Shown: positions 1-6,090, counted from the first letter of the stretch. The stretch is DNA of 15,527 bases from an uncultured Christensenellaceae bacterium (GCA_910587445.1 CAJULE010000037.1:1-15527); one strand, 5' to 3'. Numbers and translations are program-made. Notes: generated from the sequence alone by a model not told the origin.

Positions 1-65
1 AGGTCGGCAAGTTTGTCGGGATGTCCGCTCGTAACGGACTCGGCGGTATAGATGCGTTTCGTCAT
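1..65 (-). CDS. metK: S-adenosylmethionine synthetase (MetK), N-terminal fragment cut by window edge
   Basis: Only the first 21 codons are in the window; the gene continues past the left edge. The visible protein contains ESVTSGHPDKLAD preceded by MTKRIYTA. This matches the start of methionine adenosyltransferases, whose N-terminus carries the E-S-V-(S/T)-x-G-H-P-D-K signature; the His and Asp of GHPD contribute to the ATP/methionine site. The family makes SAM from ATP and methionine in the cytoplasm. The ATG overlaps the stop of the upstream PP-loop gene as ATGA, so it belongs to the same transcript as two DNA methyltransferases, and local SAM supply for them is the natural inference. With so little protein visible I cannot tell whether the enzyme is full length or intact. 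The motif is specific, so the family call is fairly secure. Confidence 0.82.
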   Translation of the reverse strand, partial: MTKRIYTAESVTSGHPDKLAD

Positions 66-811
66 TGTATCATTCTCCATTTGAATTTTGTGTTTTCGGG
101 TATAATCCCTTGTTCTTCCATAGAAAAGCGTTTATCGAAATCGCGGACTGTGTGTCCGTTCGCCTTGAAAGTAACGGGACTATCCGCGTCCCATTTGAGC
201 AATATCGCCCAATATTCGGGATAATTCTTGCGCAACAGTCGGAGCTGCGCCACGCTTTGATTGTGACAAAACCAACAGCCTCCACGGGCGGCGGTCGTAT
301 AAATCGGACTCAGCAAGTCGTTGTCTTCACACCACTTTCGGCACATCGCCTCTGTCCATCCGTACTCCACGAGCGGACTGCGCTTTGTGTCGGTTAAGTT
401 ATGAAAGCGTTTCGGCTCGTCGGCCGCAATTCCGATATACGTTATAGCATTGCGTTGGAGCTTGTCGAGAACGCCGACCTTCAGCCGAGCGTTACACCAA
501 TTCCCTTTTTGCAGTGGGAATCCGTATATCTTGCCGCGATTGCGGCTCTTTTCGCCTTTGCACACACTGTAAAAGTAATCTTCGTATGTGCGCGGTGCTG
601 AAATATGTTCGACCGTTATTCCGTACTTCTCTTTGATGCTCTCGTCCGCTTTACGCTTGAATTCCATCATCGGCGGAAGATCCGCAGGAATTCCCTTTGT
701 TGCCAATATCTCGACGTGTACTATTCGGTCGAGCGGAAGACCGTGGCGGCGGATGACTTCGAGCATTGCGAGGCTGTCTTTGCCGTAACTGATACTTGCT
801 ATGTATTGCAT
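62..811 (-). CDS. Phage PP-loop ATPase of the PAPS reductase family
   Basis: A 249-residue protein. The start is the ATG at 811, which follows a GAGGGGG ribosome binding site; an upstream in-frame extension is possible but has no such site. An N-terminal PP-loop reads SISYGKDS (residues 6-13), the ATP-pyrophosphatase signature of PAPS reductase, DndC and tRNA-thiolation enzymes. NWCNARLK around Cys106 and a CWFC pair at 179-182 are the cysteine positions typical of phage members and could bind iron-sulfur or metal. The gene overlaps the preceding methyltransferase by 13 bases and the following metK by 4, so it is translationally coupled into the modification cassette. Whether it reduces PAPS, activates a nucleobase or phosphate for modification, or does something else cannot be read from sequence. 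Family call secure, substrate unknown. Confidence 0.85.
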   Translation of the reverse strand: MQYIASISYGKDSLAMLEVIRRHGLPLDRIVHVEILATKGIPADLPPMMEFKRKADESIKEKYGITVEHISAPRTYEDYFYSVCKGEKSRNRGKIYGFPLQKGNWCNARLKVGVLDKLQRNAITYIGIAADEPKRFHNLTDTKRSPLVEYGWTEAMCRKWCEDNDLLSPIYTTAARGGCWFCHNQSVAQLRLLRKNYPEYWAILLKWDADSPVTFKANGHTVRDFDKRFSMEEQGIIPENTKFKWRMIQ

Positions 812-1506
812 TGTTCCCCCTCGATTCGTTTCTTGGCTATCTCGAATATTTCGGCGTCTTTTTCTATACCGATGAATTCTCGGTTTGTGTGGCGGCAAGC
901 CACGCCTGTCGTACCGCTACCCATACAGCAGTCGAGGACGGTTTCGCCCTCGTCCGTGTATGTTCGTATAAGGTATTCGCAAAGCGCAACGGGTTTTTGC
1001 GTCGGATGATAGCCTTTCTCCGAATTGAACTCCAACACGCTTGTCGGATACCGCTCCCCTGCGTTGACCGTGAACACCGTTTTTTGCTTATCGTAGTTCG
1101 CGCTCGGTCTGCCGCTCTTTGCCGAGTAAGGTTTGCCCTTTGTCATTTGCGGATTGTACTTCGGCGGCTTCTTGTAAAACACCAATATGTTTTCGTGGCG
1201 TTTGAGCGGCATCTTCTTTGCGTTAAGGTGTCCGCTCCCTTGCCGCTTTACCCATATCCATTCGTAACGCAAGAGTTTTTCATTGCTTGCGCCGAGTAGC
1301 TTGTCAAATGGCGTTTGAGCGAACAGCACGATTGCGCCGTTAGCTTTTATGATCCGTAGAAAACATTTCCACAGCCTATCGAGCGGTAACGGATTATCCC
1401 ATTTGTTTCGCGTCGTACCGTATGGCAAGTCGGTAAGTATCATATCTACCGAGCCGTCAGGCACTTCGTTCAGCACATCGAAACAGTCGGCGTTGTACAG
1501 CTTCAT
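799..1506 (-). CDS. Beta-class DNA amino-methyltransferase (N6-adenine or N4-cytosine)
   Basis: A 235-residue SAM-dependent DNA methyltransferase. Motif order is that of the beta class: the catalytic motif comes first as TDLPYG (residues 25-30, a common phage variant of DPPY), and the SAM-binding motif comes near the C-terminus as LDCCMGSGTTG (191-201), preceded by HPTQKP (167-172). The region between them would recognise the target. The family transfers methyl groups to exocyclic amino groups of A or C; sequence alone does not decide which, though D-x-P-Y enzymes of this size in phages are usually annotated as N6-adenine. The ATG overlaps the TGA of the C5 methyltransferase (ATGA) and has only a weak ribosome binding site, so translation probably depends on coupling. 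No partner restriction endonuclease is adjacent, so this is an orphan methylase. Confidence 0.9.
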   Translation of the reverse strand: MKLYNADCFDVLNEVPDGSVDMILTDLPYGTTRNKWDNPLPLDRLWKCFLRIIKANGAIVLFAQTPFDKLLGASNEKLLRYEWIWVKRQGSGHLNAKKMPLKRHENILVFYKKPPKYNPQMTKGKPYSAKSGRPSANYDKQKTVFTVNAGERYPTSVLEFNSEKGYHPTQKPVALCEYLIRTYTDEGETVLDCCMGSGTTGVACRHTNREFIGIEKDAEIFEIAKKRIEGEQCNT

Positions 1507-3467
1507 ACTTCGCCGAAAAATAAAGCCTTGAATATCGCCTCCAAGACTTGCACTACTATTCCGTTGCCCGCTTGCTTATACTGCTGTGTCGAGCTGACAC
1601 GGGCGGCGGCTATCTTGTCTATCTGCGCGTCTATCCACCCCATCAGCCGCAAGCACTCTCGCGGCGTGAGCTTACGGATACGCACGTTTTCGGTGACGAC
1701 GGCGTTCCCGTCGCCGCAAGTCAGCGTGTGCGCTATACCCTTACCCACTCTGCCGCGCTTAGTCTTGCTGCCGGGATATGTAATGTTCACATAATCGCCG
1801 CGCTCGGCTTCTTCGTACCCTTGCTTGGTTGCCACTTTTACTTTAAGCGGCTCTTCGAGTTTGAGCACGGCAGACATTCCGCCCGATACCGAACACCGCC
1901 CGGTCAGCGTCGGAGCAACATCCCCAACTTCCTGCTTATTGAACGGCTGAAACATTTCGGGAATATATCCGTTCTGTTCAATGAATTCGTCGTACTTACG
2001 CGCCACAAAATCGCTCTCGACCACAAGGTTGTCTTTTTGTACGGAGGTAAGCGTATTGCTCAAGTCTTCCTCGCCGAGTTCGAGCCGTTGCTCCAAATGC
2101 TGTCCTGCCGAACGGTCGGACGGATTGTCTGGATTGCGCCCGCGCATCGCCGCAATGCACACACAGTTCTTTCTATCTCCCGTGAGTACGGCGTTGCTTA
2201 TCTCGTCGTTGCGACACTCAAAGTGTTCTTCGCGCTGTTTGCCTTTGCACTTATAATCTCGATCCACGGGTTGGAACTGCCCCGCCACTACGACTGTATC
2301 GGACTCGCCCTTTACTATCGGCAGTATTGCGGTTTTGAAACCTTCGGGTCGCGTGGTTATTGTAGGGCATAGTCCGCTTTTGTTTATCTTGCGGTTGAAT
2401 GCATCAACAGTATCGCCCACTTCGCAGTCGTTTTCCAAGACCGTTTCCACAGCCTGCTTGTAGAATCGCTCCGCCGCTTTTTCCGTTATAGCCGTTACCG
2501 TGCCGTGGTTTTCCATAACAGTCGGCGCAAGTCCGTCTGGATTGACCACTCGCGCCGCATTGTGTTCGCTCGGCGAGTAGTTCCCTTCGACCACGATTTT
2601 CAGTTCGGTATTGCCGCCGCCCGCGCAATGCACGGTCGGAGACAGTCCGTTCGGATCGAACACGCGACGACTTGTTTCGTGCATACGTTCCCATTTATCT
2701 CCGACAACGTCGCCGACCTTTACGCACTGCGGACCTTTCCAATCTCGCGCAAGGATTGTATTTGCCACATCCCCTTCTTGCTTGACGCTGTTTCGCCTTG
2801 AATTGAAATGCGATGTCAGTATGCTGCGTATCGTGCTTTCTTTTAAGTAGTAGCGTTCGTCTACAACAGCGTCCAACATATCTCGCAAGCGCAGTTTGAG
2901 TTCGCGCTTTTGCGGAAAGAAAAAGGGAGCGTGTTCGCCGCAAATGGACACGCAAAACACGCGCTCTCGGTTTTGCGGAATGCCGTAATCCTTGGCGTTC
3001 AGCACCTTCCAATAGTTGGAGTATCCGAGTCCGCTCAAAAAAGAAAGCCAACTGTCAAAGTCGGCTTTGAAGCGTTTACCCACAAGGTTTTTCACGTTTT
3101 CGAGTAACAAGTATTTCGGGAGTGTGCCGTCTTGGGCGGCGGTATTCAGTAGCCGTTCGACCTCGAACAGCAAGCCGCTGCGCGTTCCCTCTTTTATTCC
3201 CGCGCCGCGTCCCGCGACCGATATATCCTGACACGGGAACGAGTACGTCCATAGGTCCGCATCGGGCAAGTGCTTGATGTGCCGTATATCGCCGAGATTG
3301 TTGGTTGCCCCGTGCATCGCCTCGTAGCTCTTTATGGCGTATTTGTCGATTTCCGATATGGCTACTACCTTATGCGGCACACCTATGTTTTTGAGAGCTT
3401 GCGTTTGACTGCCGATGCCTGCGAACAGTTCAATCAGCCGCAACGGATTTTGCTCCGTGTATTCCAT
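1503..3467 (-). CDS. C5-cytosine DNA methyltransferase with long multi-module target region
   Basis: A 654-residue enzyme, much longer than the usual 300-450. Canonical motifs: I, LIELFAGIGS (11-20); IV, SFPCQD with catalytic Cys79; VI, LLENV (121-125); VIII, QNRER (165-169). The C-terminal part has RIRKLTPRECLRLMGW (596-611) and QAGNGIVVQVLEAI (632-645), corresponding to motifs IX and X. Motifs VIII and IX are separated by about 425 residues instead of one compact recognition domain. This space is filled by roughly eight variants of a short module of the form x-(A/S/C)-(P/N/H)-T-(L/V/I), listed separately. The ATG at 3467 overlaps the TGA of the small terminase by one base and follows GGGAGG. 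The enzyme would methylate C5 of cytosine in phage (and perhaps host) DNA. Multispecific phage C5 methylases with several recognition domains are known from Bacillus phages; this may be comparable. Confidence 0.93.
   Translation of the reverse strand: MEYTEQNPLRLIELFAGIGSQTQALKNIGVPHKVVAISEIDKYAIKSYEAMHGATNNLGDIRHIKHLPDADLWTYSFPCQDISVAGRGAGIKEGTRSGLLFEVERLLNTAAQDGTLPKYLLLENVKNLVGKRFKADFDSWLSFLSGLGYSNYWKVLNAKDYGIPQNRERVFCVSICGEHAPFFFPQKRELKLRLRDMLDAVVDERYYLKESTIRSILTSHFNSRRNSVKQEGDVANTILARDWKGPQCVKVGDVVGDKWERMHETSRRVFDPNGLSPTVHCAGGGNTELKIVVEGNYSPSEHNAARVVNPDGLAPTVMENHGTVTAITEKAAERFYKQAVETVLENDCEVGDTVDAFNRKINKSGLCPTITTRPEGFKTAILPIVKGESDTVVVAGQFQPVDRDYKCKGKQREEHFECRNDEISNAVLTGDRKNCVCIAAMRGRNPDNPSDRSAGQHLEQRLELGEEDLSNTLTSVQKDNLVVESDFVARKYDEFIEQNGYIPEMFQPFNKQEVGDVAPTLTGRCSVSGGMSAVLKLEEPLKVKVATKQGYEEAERGDYVNITYPGSKTKRGRVGKGIAHTLTCGDGNAVVTENVRIRKLTPRECLRLMGWIDAQIDKIAAARVSSTQQYKQAGNGIVVQVLEAIFKALFFGEV
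1698..2768 (-). repeat. About eight degenerate protein modules inside the C5 methyltransferase
   Basis: Within residues 234-590 a short motif recurs: VANTILARDWKG (234-245), GLSPTV (274-279), GLAPTV (312-317), GLCPTI (365-370), ISNAVLTG (423-430), LSNTLT (469-474), VAPTLT (517-522) and IAHTLT (578-583). Each is followed within about 10-15 residues by a glycine-containing turn and a hydrophobic strand, such as ELKIVV, TVTAI or NAVV. Spacing is 38-60 residues. Modules two to four also share a preceding N-x-x-G-L. I read this as a repeated strand-turn-strand unit in the target-recognition region; the structural reading is inference, the recurrence is visible. Confidence 0.72.
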
Positions 3468-3964
3468 CAGTTTCCGCCTCCCAATAATTTTTCCATTATA
3501 TCGTCGTTCGGATTTTTCTCATCCCACTTCGACAGCTTCGATTCGCGCACGACAAGGTATATCTTGCTCCACACGTCGTTTGTTTGTTTTAAGTATTGCT
3601 GTGCCATTGCCACGAACGGCGACGGCATCGCTTTCCCGTTTGACGGATCTTTCACAAGCAAGCCGTGCTTGGTGTTCATCTCCTCGCACTCTAACCACCG
3701 CGCTTTGCAAAATGCATACTCTTCGAGGTTATACGGGAGTATGCCCGTCGTACAGCCAATGCCTTTGAGCCACGCATACACCGTTCGGTATATCTCTTTT
3801 GCCTTCGCCGACAAATAAGAAGGCGGCTCGCTCGGCAGCTCCACGCCTTCGGCATTGAACGACACGATTTCGATATCGCGCCTGCCGGGATTGCCTTCGA
3901 GTATCTTTTGGGCGGCGGCTTTTTTAGGTCTGCCTGCGCCCGGTCTTCGTCCACCGCTTGCCAT
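3467..3964 (-). CDS. terS: Phage terminase small subunit, P27-like family
   Basis: A 165-residue protein whose basic, glycine-rich start (GGRRPGAGRPKK, residues 4-15) and following helical region (LSAKAKEIYRTVYAWL, then a central YAFCKARWLE and a C-terminal AQQYLKQTNDVWSK segment) are characteristic of P27-family small terminases. The small subunit recognises the packaging site on concatemeric DNA and loads the large ATPase/nuclease subunit. The start is well fixed by GGAGGG shortly before the ATG at 3964. The gene lies behind an HNH nuclease gene, as in cos phages that need an HNH protein for packaging. The large subunit is not next: four modification genes intervene, so TerL should lie beyond the left edge. 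The stop overlaps the start of the C5 methyltransferase. Confidence 0.86.
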   Translation of the reverse strand: MASGGRRPGAGRPKKAAAQKILEGNPGRRDIEIVSFNAEGVELPSEPPSYLSAKAKEIYRTVYAWLKGIGCTTGILPYNLEEYAFCKARWLECEEMNTKHGLLVKDPSNGKAMPSPFVAMAQQYLKQTNDVWSKIYLVVRESKLSKWDEKNPNDDIMEKLLGGGN

Positions 3965-4003
3965 ATTCCCTCCGTTTTTGATTTTTGATTATTTTGATTT
4001 TTC

Positions 4004-4038
4004 GGGCAAAATCAAAAGGGCGGCTGTTGCCGTCCTTT
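4004..4038 (-). terminator. Possible terminator or attenuator hairpin upstream of terS
   Basis: AAAGGACGGC and GCCGCCCTTT (minus strand, 4038-4029 and 4024-4015) enclose a four-base loop AACA and are followed by TTTTGATTTT-like sequence. One A-C mismatch interrupts the stem on the minus strand, whereas the plus-strand RNA would have a G-U there but lacks a U-run. It could attenuate minus-strand transcription into terS or be a structural element of the packaging site. Confidence 0.35.
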
Positions 4039-4050
4039 AACGTAGTTAAA
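4036..4050. promoter_or_regulatory. Perfect palindrome TTTAAC-GTA-GTTAAA
   Basis: A 6-bp inverted repeat with a 3-bp spacer lies between the two AATCAAA blocks. It has the size of a dimeric repressor or activator half-site pair. No protein can be assigned to it, and at this AT content a chance origin is possible. Confidence 0.3.
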
Positions 4051-4091
4051 CATTTGATTTTTTGATTTTCCCGTTTGATTTTTGATTTTGC

Positions 4092-4170
4092 GAAAATTCG
4101 CGCGAAGTTGCGGCCCCGCTCTTTGGTGTTGTTTCCGTAGAGATTTGACTCCCCCTGCCCCTCGCGCGTG
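4092..4170 (-). other. GC-rich non-coding block; candidate cos (packaging) site
   Basis: Directly behind the small unknown gene is about 80 bp without a plausible gene. It is strikingly GC-rich, with GGGGCAGGGGGAG around 4148-4160 and GCGGGGCCGC around 4111-4120 (minus strand), and adjoins the AATCAAA repeat blocks and terS. An HNH nuclease gene, a non-coding GC block and terS in this order is the arrangement of cos-type phages whose HNH protein assists terminase. The exact nick positions cannot be read from sequence. Confidence 0.3.
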
Positions 4171-4503
4171 TCAGCCTATGGGAATCAGCACGAGCACCTC
4201 GCCATCGACCGCAAGCGCGTACTTGCCCGCGCGCTCTTGCGCAAGCCGTAACGGACAACTCGTCGTATCCTTATTCTTGCTGCGCAAACACCTACCGCTC
4301 CGCACCTTTCGGAGCGCAAGCATTCCGCTTTCGTTATCCGTTCCCCATAATAGGTCGGTGTTGCGTATGTCATACTTTTCAATCGCCTGCTTACCGAAGC
4401 GCACCATTCCGTTCGCGTATATGGTTACATCGGCGGCGGTCGTTTCTTTTGTTACCGACTCGAACGTATATTTTTCGGCGGCTTTATTTTTTTCTTCGCT
4501 CAT
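4171..4503 (-). CDS. Small phage protein of unknown function
   Basis: A 110-residue protein I do not recognise. The ATG at 4503 has a good AAAGGAG ribosome binding site. The N-terminus is charged (SEEKNKAAEKY), the middle contains TIYANGMVRFGKQAIEKYDI followed by LLWGTDNESGMLALRKV, and the C-terminus is a hydrophobic strand (YALAVDGEVLVLIPIG). No signal peptide, membrane segment or metal cluster is apparent. It sits between the HNH nuclease and the small terminase, so a role in packaging or late regulation is conceivable but unproven. A pair of interlaced 7-bp inverted repeats covers its ribosome binding site and start codon, suggesting translational control. Confidence 0.7.
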   Translation of the reverse strand: MSEEKNKAAEKYTFESVTKETTAADVTIYANGMVRFGKQAIEKYDIRNTDLLWGTDNESGMLALRKVRSGRCLRSKNKDTTSCPLRLAQERAGKYALAVDGEVLVLIPIG

Positions 4504-4566
4504 GTCTACTCCTTTCGGCTTATGCCTTTATAGTTGTAGACACATCATACCGTCTTTTTCCGAAAG
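4503..4566 (-). promoter_or_regulatory. Interlaced inverted repeats over a ribosome binding site (possible pseudoknot)
   Basis: On the minus-strand RNA, CTTTCGG (4566-4560) can pair with CCGAAAG (4518-4512), and TGTCTAC (4542-4536) can pair with GTAGACA (4509-4503). The order a-b-a'-b' gives an H-type pseudoknot or two competing stems. The 3' strands include the AGGAG and the A of the start codon, so folding would hide the translation start of the small unknown gene. Confidence 0.33.
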
Positions 4567-4608
4567 AGCCCAGCGAAACGCTTGCCAAACCGCAAACTTT
4601 TTCAAACT

Positions 4609-4974
4609 TTATTTTTTCCCGAAGCGACTGCCTTCTTCCACCGACTTTCGACTGTGGCAACTAAAACACAGGCTTTGCAAGTTGCTCGGCGCGAATTTAT
4701 CTCCGCCTTGCTTTATCGGCACAATGTGGTCGACCATAGTCGCTTTCGTGCGCCTGCCCGCTTTCAGACATTCCTCGCAAAACGGTTGGCTGTTCAGTTG
4801 CCGTTTTCGCGCCGCTCTCCATTCGGGCGTTTTGTAAAAATTCTTCGTAAAGTCATCTCGCCCGTATCTGTTGTACTGCTTATCCGTCAGGCGTTTGTGT
4901 TCTTCACAGTATTGCCCTTCCACGAGTCGCGGACAACCGGGATAGCTGCACGGTCGTTTCGGTTTTCTCGGCAT
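4609..4974 (-). CDS. HNH endonuclease of the phage-packaging type
   Basis: A 121-residue protein. An N-terminal cysteine/histidine cluster (CSYPGCP, then YCEEH, residues 9-26) precedes the helix FYKTPEWRAARKRQL (46-60). The HNH fold follows: CEEC (66-69), DHI (82-84) with the catalytic His83, N98, and CFSCH (103-107). The two CxxC pairs would bind structural zinc, and the HNH residues a catalytic metal. Position two genes ahead of terS and overall size match HNH proteins known to work with terminase in cos phages (HK97 gp74 type). The ATG at 4974 follows GGAGGG, and a candidate promoter lies immediately upstream, so this gene probably opens the packaging/late transcript. Family call secure; packaging role inferred from context. 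Confidence 0.88.
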   Translation of the reverse strand: MPRKPKRPCSYPGCPRLVEGQYCEEHKRLTDKQYNRYGRDDFTKNFYKTPEWRAARKRQLNSQPFCEECLKAGRRTKATMVDHIVPIKQGGDKFAPSNLQSLCFSCHSRKSVEEGSRFGKK

Positions 4975-4991
4975 TCGGTTTTTCCCTCCGT

Positions 4992-5054
4992 CAATTCCAT
5001 TATACGGGCGTTTACCGCCTTTTCCGTTTACTTTCGTTTACTTTCGTCTACTCT
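4992..5054 (-). promoter_or_regulatory. Candidate activator-dependent late promoter with GTAAACG repeats
   Basis: On the minus strand a perfect TATAAT (5004-4999) lies 25 bp ahead of the HNH start codon. The expected -35 position reads ACGGAA, which is not TTGACA-like. Immediately upstream the heptamer GTAAACG occurs at 5041-5035 and 5031-5025 in exact 10-bp tandem (unit AAAGTAAACG). An imperfect copy GTAGACG lies at 5051-5045, again 10 bp away, and a further exact copy at 5015-5009. A good -10, missing -35 and helically phased repeats are the layout of promoters that need an activator. The gene just upstream encodes an ArpU/DUF1492-like protein. Confidence 0.5.
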
Positions 5055-5056
5055 TT

Positions 5057-5776
5057 TCAAACACGAGCGGCAAATAGGATTTCGAGCATTTCCACGGCTC
5101 GATTTCTCTTTTTGTAAATGGCTGCTTTGCAATAGCCGAGGCGATTTCCGAGTTTACTCATCGACTGACCGTTTATGTATAAGCCGCTGATGATCTCTCT
5201 CGCTTCGTCGTCGAGTGCGGCAATACATACGTCCAAAAAGTCCATATCCTCTTTAAGCCGCTTGGATTCCACCGTGCCGCCGACCGCCGCCTTTGCTTTA
5301 TTGAGTTTGTAGTTTTTCAGCAGGTCTTTTATTGCCGCCATAATATCATCTCCTTCTTTGCCGTATTCTTCTTCGAGCAGCCGCTTTTGCTCGGCTTCCC
5401 TTATACGCAAATCCCACACCCAATCGGTACTTTCTTTACTGTCGAGTGATGTATTCAGCCAATTCCGTATTTGTCCGTCGTCCTCCGCCTCTCGCGTCCA
5501 TTCGTCCGCTCGGCACACACCCGACAGTTCCCACATTTGCATAGTGCCGAAGCGTTTGCCCTTGTAAAAGAACAGCATCAGCATTTCGTCGGCGGTTTCG
5601 TCGTAGTATTTCGTGCGGAAATAAAAACCGTTTATCCGACCCTGCCGACCGTCTATGTATTCCTCGGTTTCCCGCTTTATGTCCGCTTTCGGTATCGGGC
5701 GATTGAATAAACACTCGTAATCGAACTTCGCCTCGTCCGTTACGACTACTTTATTTATCACTATTTCCGCCGCCAT
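5057..5776 (-). CDS. ArpU/DUF1492-like transcription regulator with an extra N-terminal region
   Basis: A 239-residue protein. The last ~94 residues (from Met146) look like an ArpU/DUF1492-type phage regulator: a helical region IKDLLKNYKLNKA, then LDDEAREIISGLYINGQSMS and LGNRLGYCKAAIYKKRNRAVE, a sigma-70 region 4-like helix-turn-helix. Proteins of this group activate phage late genes. Residues 1-145 (with YECLFNRPIPKAD and MLMLFFYKGKRFG) are of a kind I do not recognise and form no known extension of the family. The start at 5776 has AAAGGAG, and the upstream VRR-NUC gene ends 3 bases before. A second strong ribosome binding site in frame lies ahead of Met146, so either a fusion or two products from one frame are possible. 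A candidate late promoter follows the stop codon. Confidence 0.75.
   Translation of the reverse strand: MAAEIVINKVVVTDEAKFDYECLFNRPIPKADIKRETEEYIDGRQGRINGFYFRTKYYDETADEMLMLFFYKGKRFGTMQMWELSGVCRADEWTREAEDDGQIRNWLNTSLDSKESTDWVWDLRIREAEQKRLLEEEYGKEGDDIMAAIKDLLKNYKLNKAKAAVGGTVESKRLKEDMDFLDVCIAALDDEAREIISGLYINGQSMSKLGNRLGYCKAAIYKKRNRAVEMLEILFAARV
5339..5355 (-). promoter_or_regulatory. Internal ribosome binding site and ATG in the ArpU-like gene
   Basis: AAGGAG at 5355-5350 lies 8 nt before the ATG at 5341-5339, in frame with the long protein (codon 146). A product starting here would be 94 residues, about the ordinary size of an ArpU/DUF1492 protein. The ribosome binding site itself is translated as KEGDDI in the long form. 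Confidence 0.55.
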
Positions 5777-5779
5777 TGC

Positions 5780-6067
5780 TTACTCCTTTTCGAATGCCTT
5801 TATCGTTTGCCGTACTTCATCCACAGACCGCACCACCATCGCGTATCCGCCTGCGGCTATTATTTGCCGTATCGTTTGCGCTTGCAGTACGGTCGGTTTG
5901 TTCTTCCCGACTTTACACTCGAATGCTATAAACCGTCCGCGATAACACACCACTATGTCGGGTATTCCCGCTGTGCCGTACATACCGCCGTGCTCTTTCC
6001 AAAAAAAGAGGCTCGGCACGGTCTTTAAGTATTCGGATATTTTGCGTATCAAATCGCTTTCTTTCAT
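5780..6067 (-). CDS. VRR-NUC domain nuclease
   Basis: A 95-residue stand-alone VRR-NUC protein. The core of the PD-(D/E)XK nuclease fold is visible: GTAGIPDIVVCYRGRFIAFE (residues 31-50), with Pro36-Asp37 and the E-C-K of FECKVGK (Glu50, Lys52), then LQAQTIRQIIAAGG with Gln64. Phage versions of this size act on branched or structured DNA, probably as resolvase-like nucleases during replication or recombination. I choose the ATG at 6067, preceded by GAGGT; a longer reading to 6133 would run through the repeat region and lacks a ribosome binding site. It lies in the replication operon, next to the iteron cluster and before the ArpU-like gene. Confidence 0.9.
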   Translation of the reverse strand: MKESDLIRKISEYLKTVPSLFFWKEHGGMYGTAGIPDIVVCYRGRFIAFECKVGKNKPTVLQAQTIRQIIAAGGYAMVVRSVDEVRQTIKAFEKE

Positions 6068-6090
6068 TTTTACCTCGTTTACTAAACCAA

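Larger units (their letters stand above)
3977..4087 (-). repeat. Eight AATCAAA heptamers flanking a hairpin, upstream of terS
   Basis: The heptamer AATCAAA (read on minus; TTTGATT on plus) starts on the plus strand at 3977, 3984, 3993, 4053, 4061, 4074 and 4081, with one inverted copy at 4010. Three pairs are in near-perfect tandem at 7-8 bp. They form two blocks on either side of a GC-rich hairpin and a palindrome. AT-richness raises the chance of some copies but not their tandem arrangement. Possible roles are binding sites for TerS (comparable to the R sites of lambda cosB) or for a regulator. Confidence 0.6.

Noticed and set aside
1548..2372. Plus-strand open frame antisense to the C5 methyltransferase
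   Set aside because: It is a shadow of the repeated target region on the other strand, without domain or translation signals.
4046..4258. Minus-strand frame of 70 codons overlapping the small unknown gene and the GC block
   Set aside because: Its Arg-rich composition is that of a frame shadow, it overlaps a better-supported gene in another frame and has no ribosome binding site.
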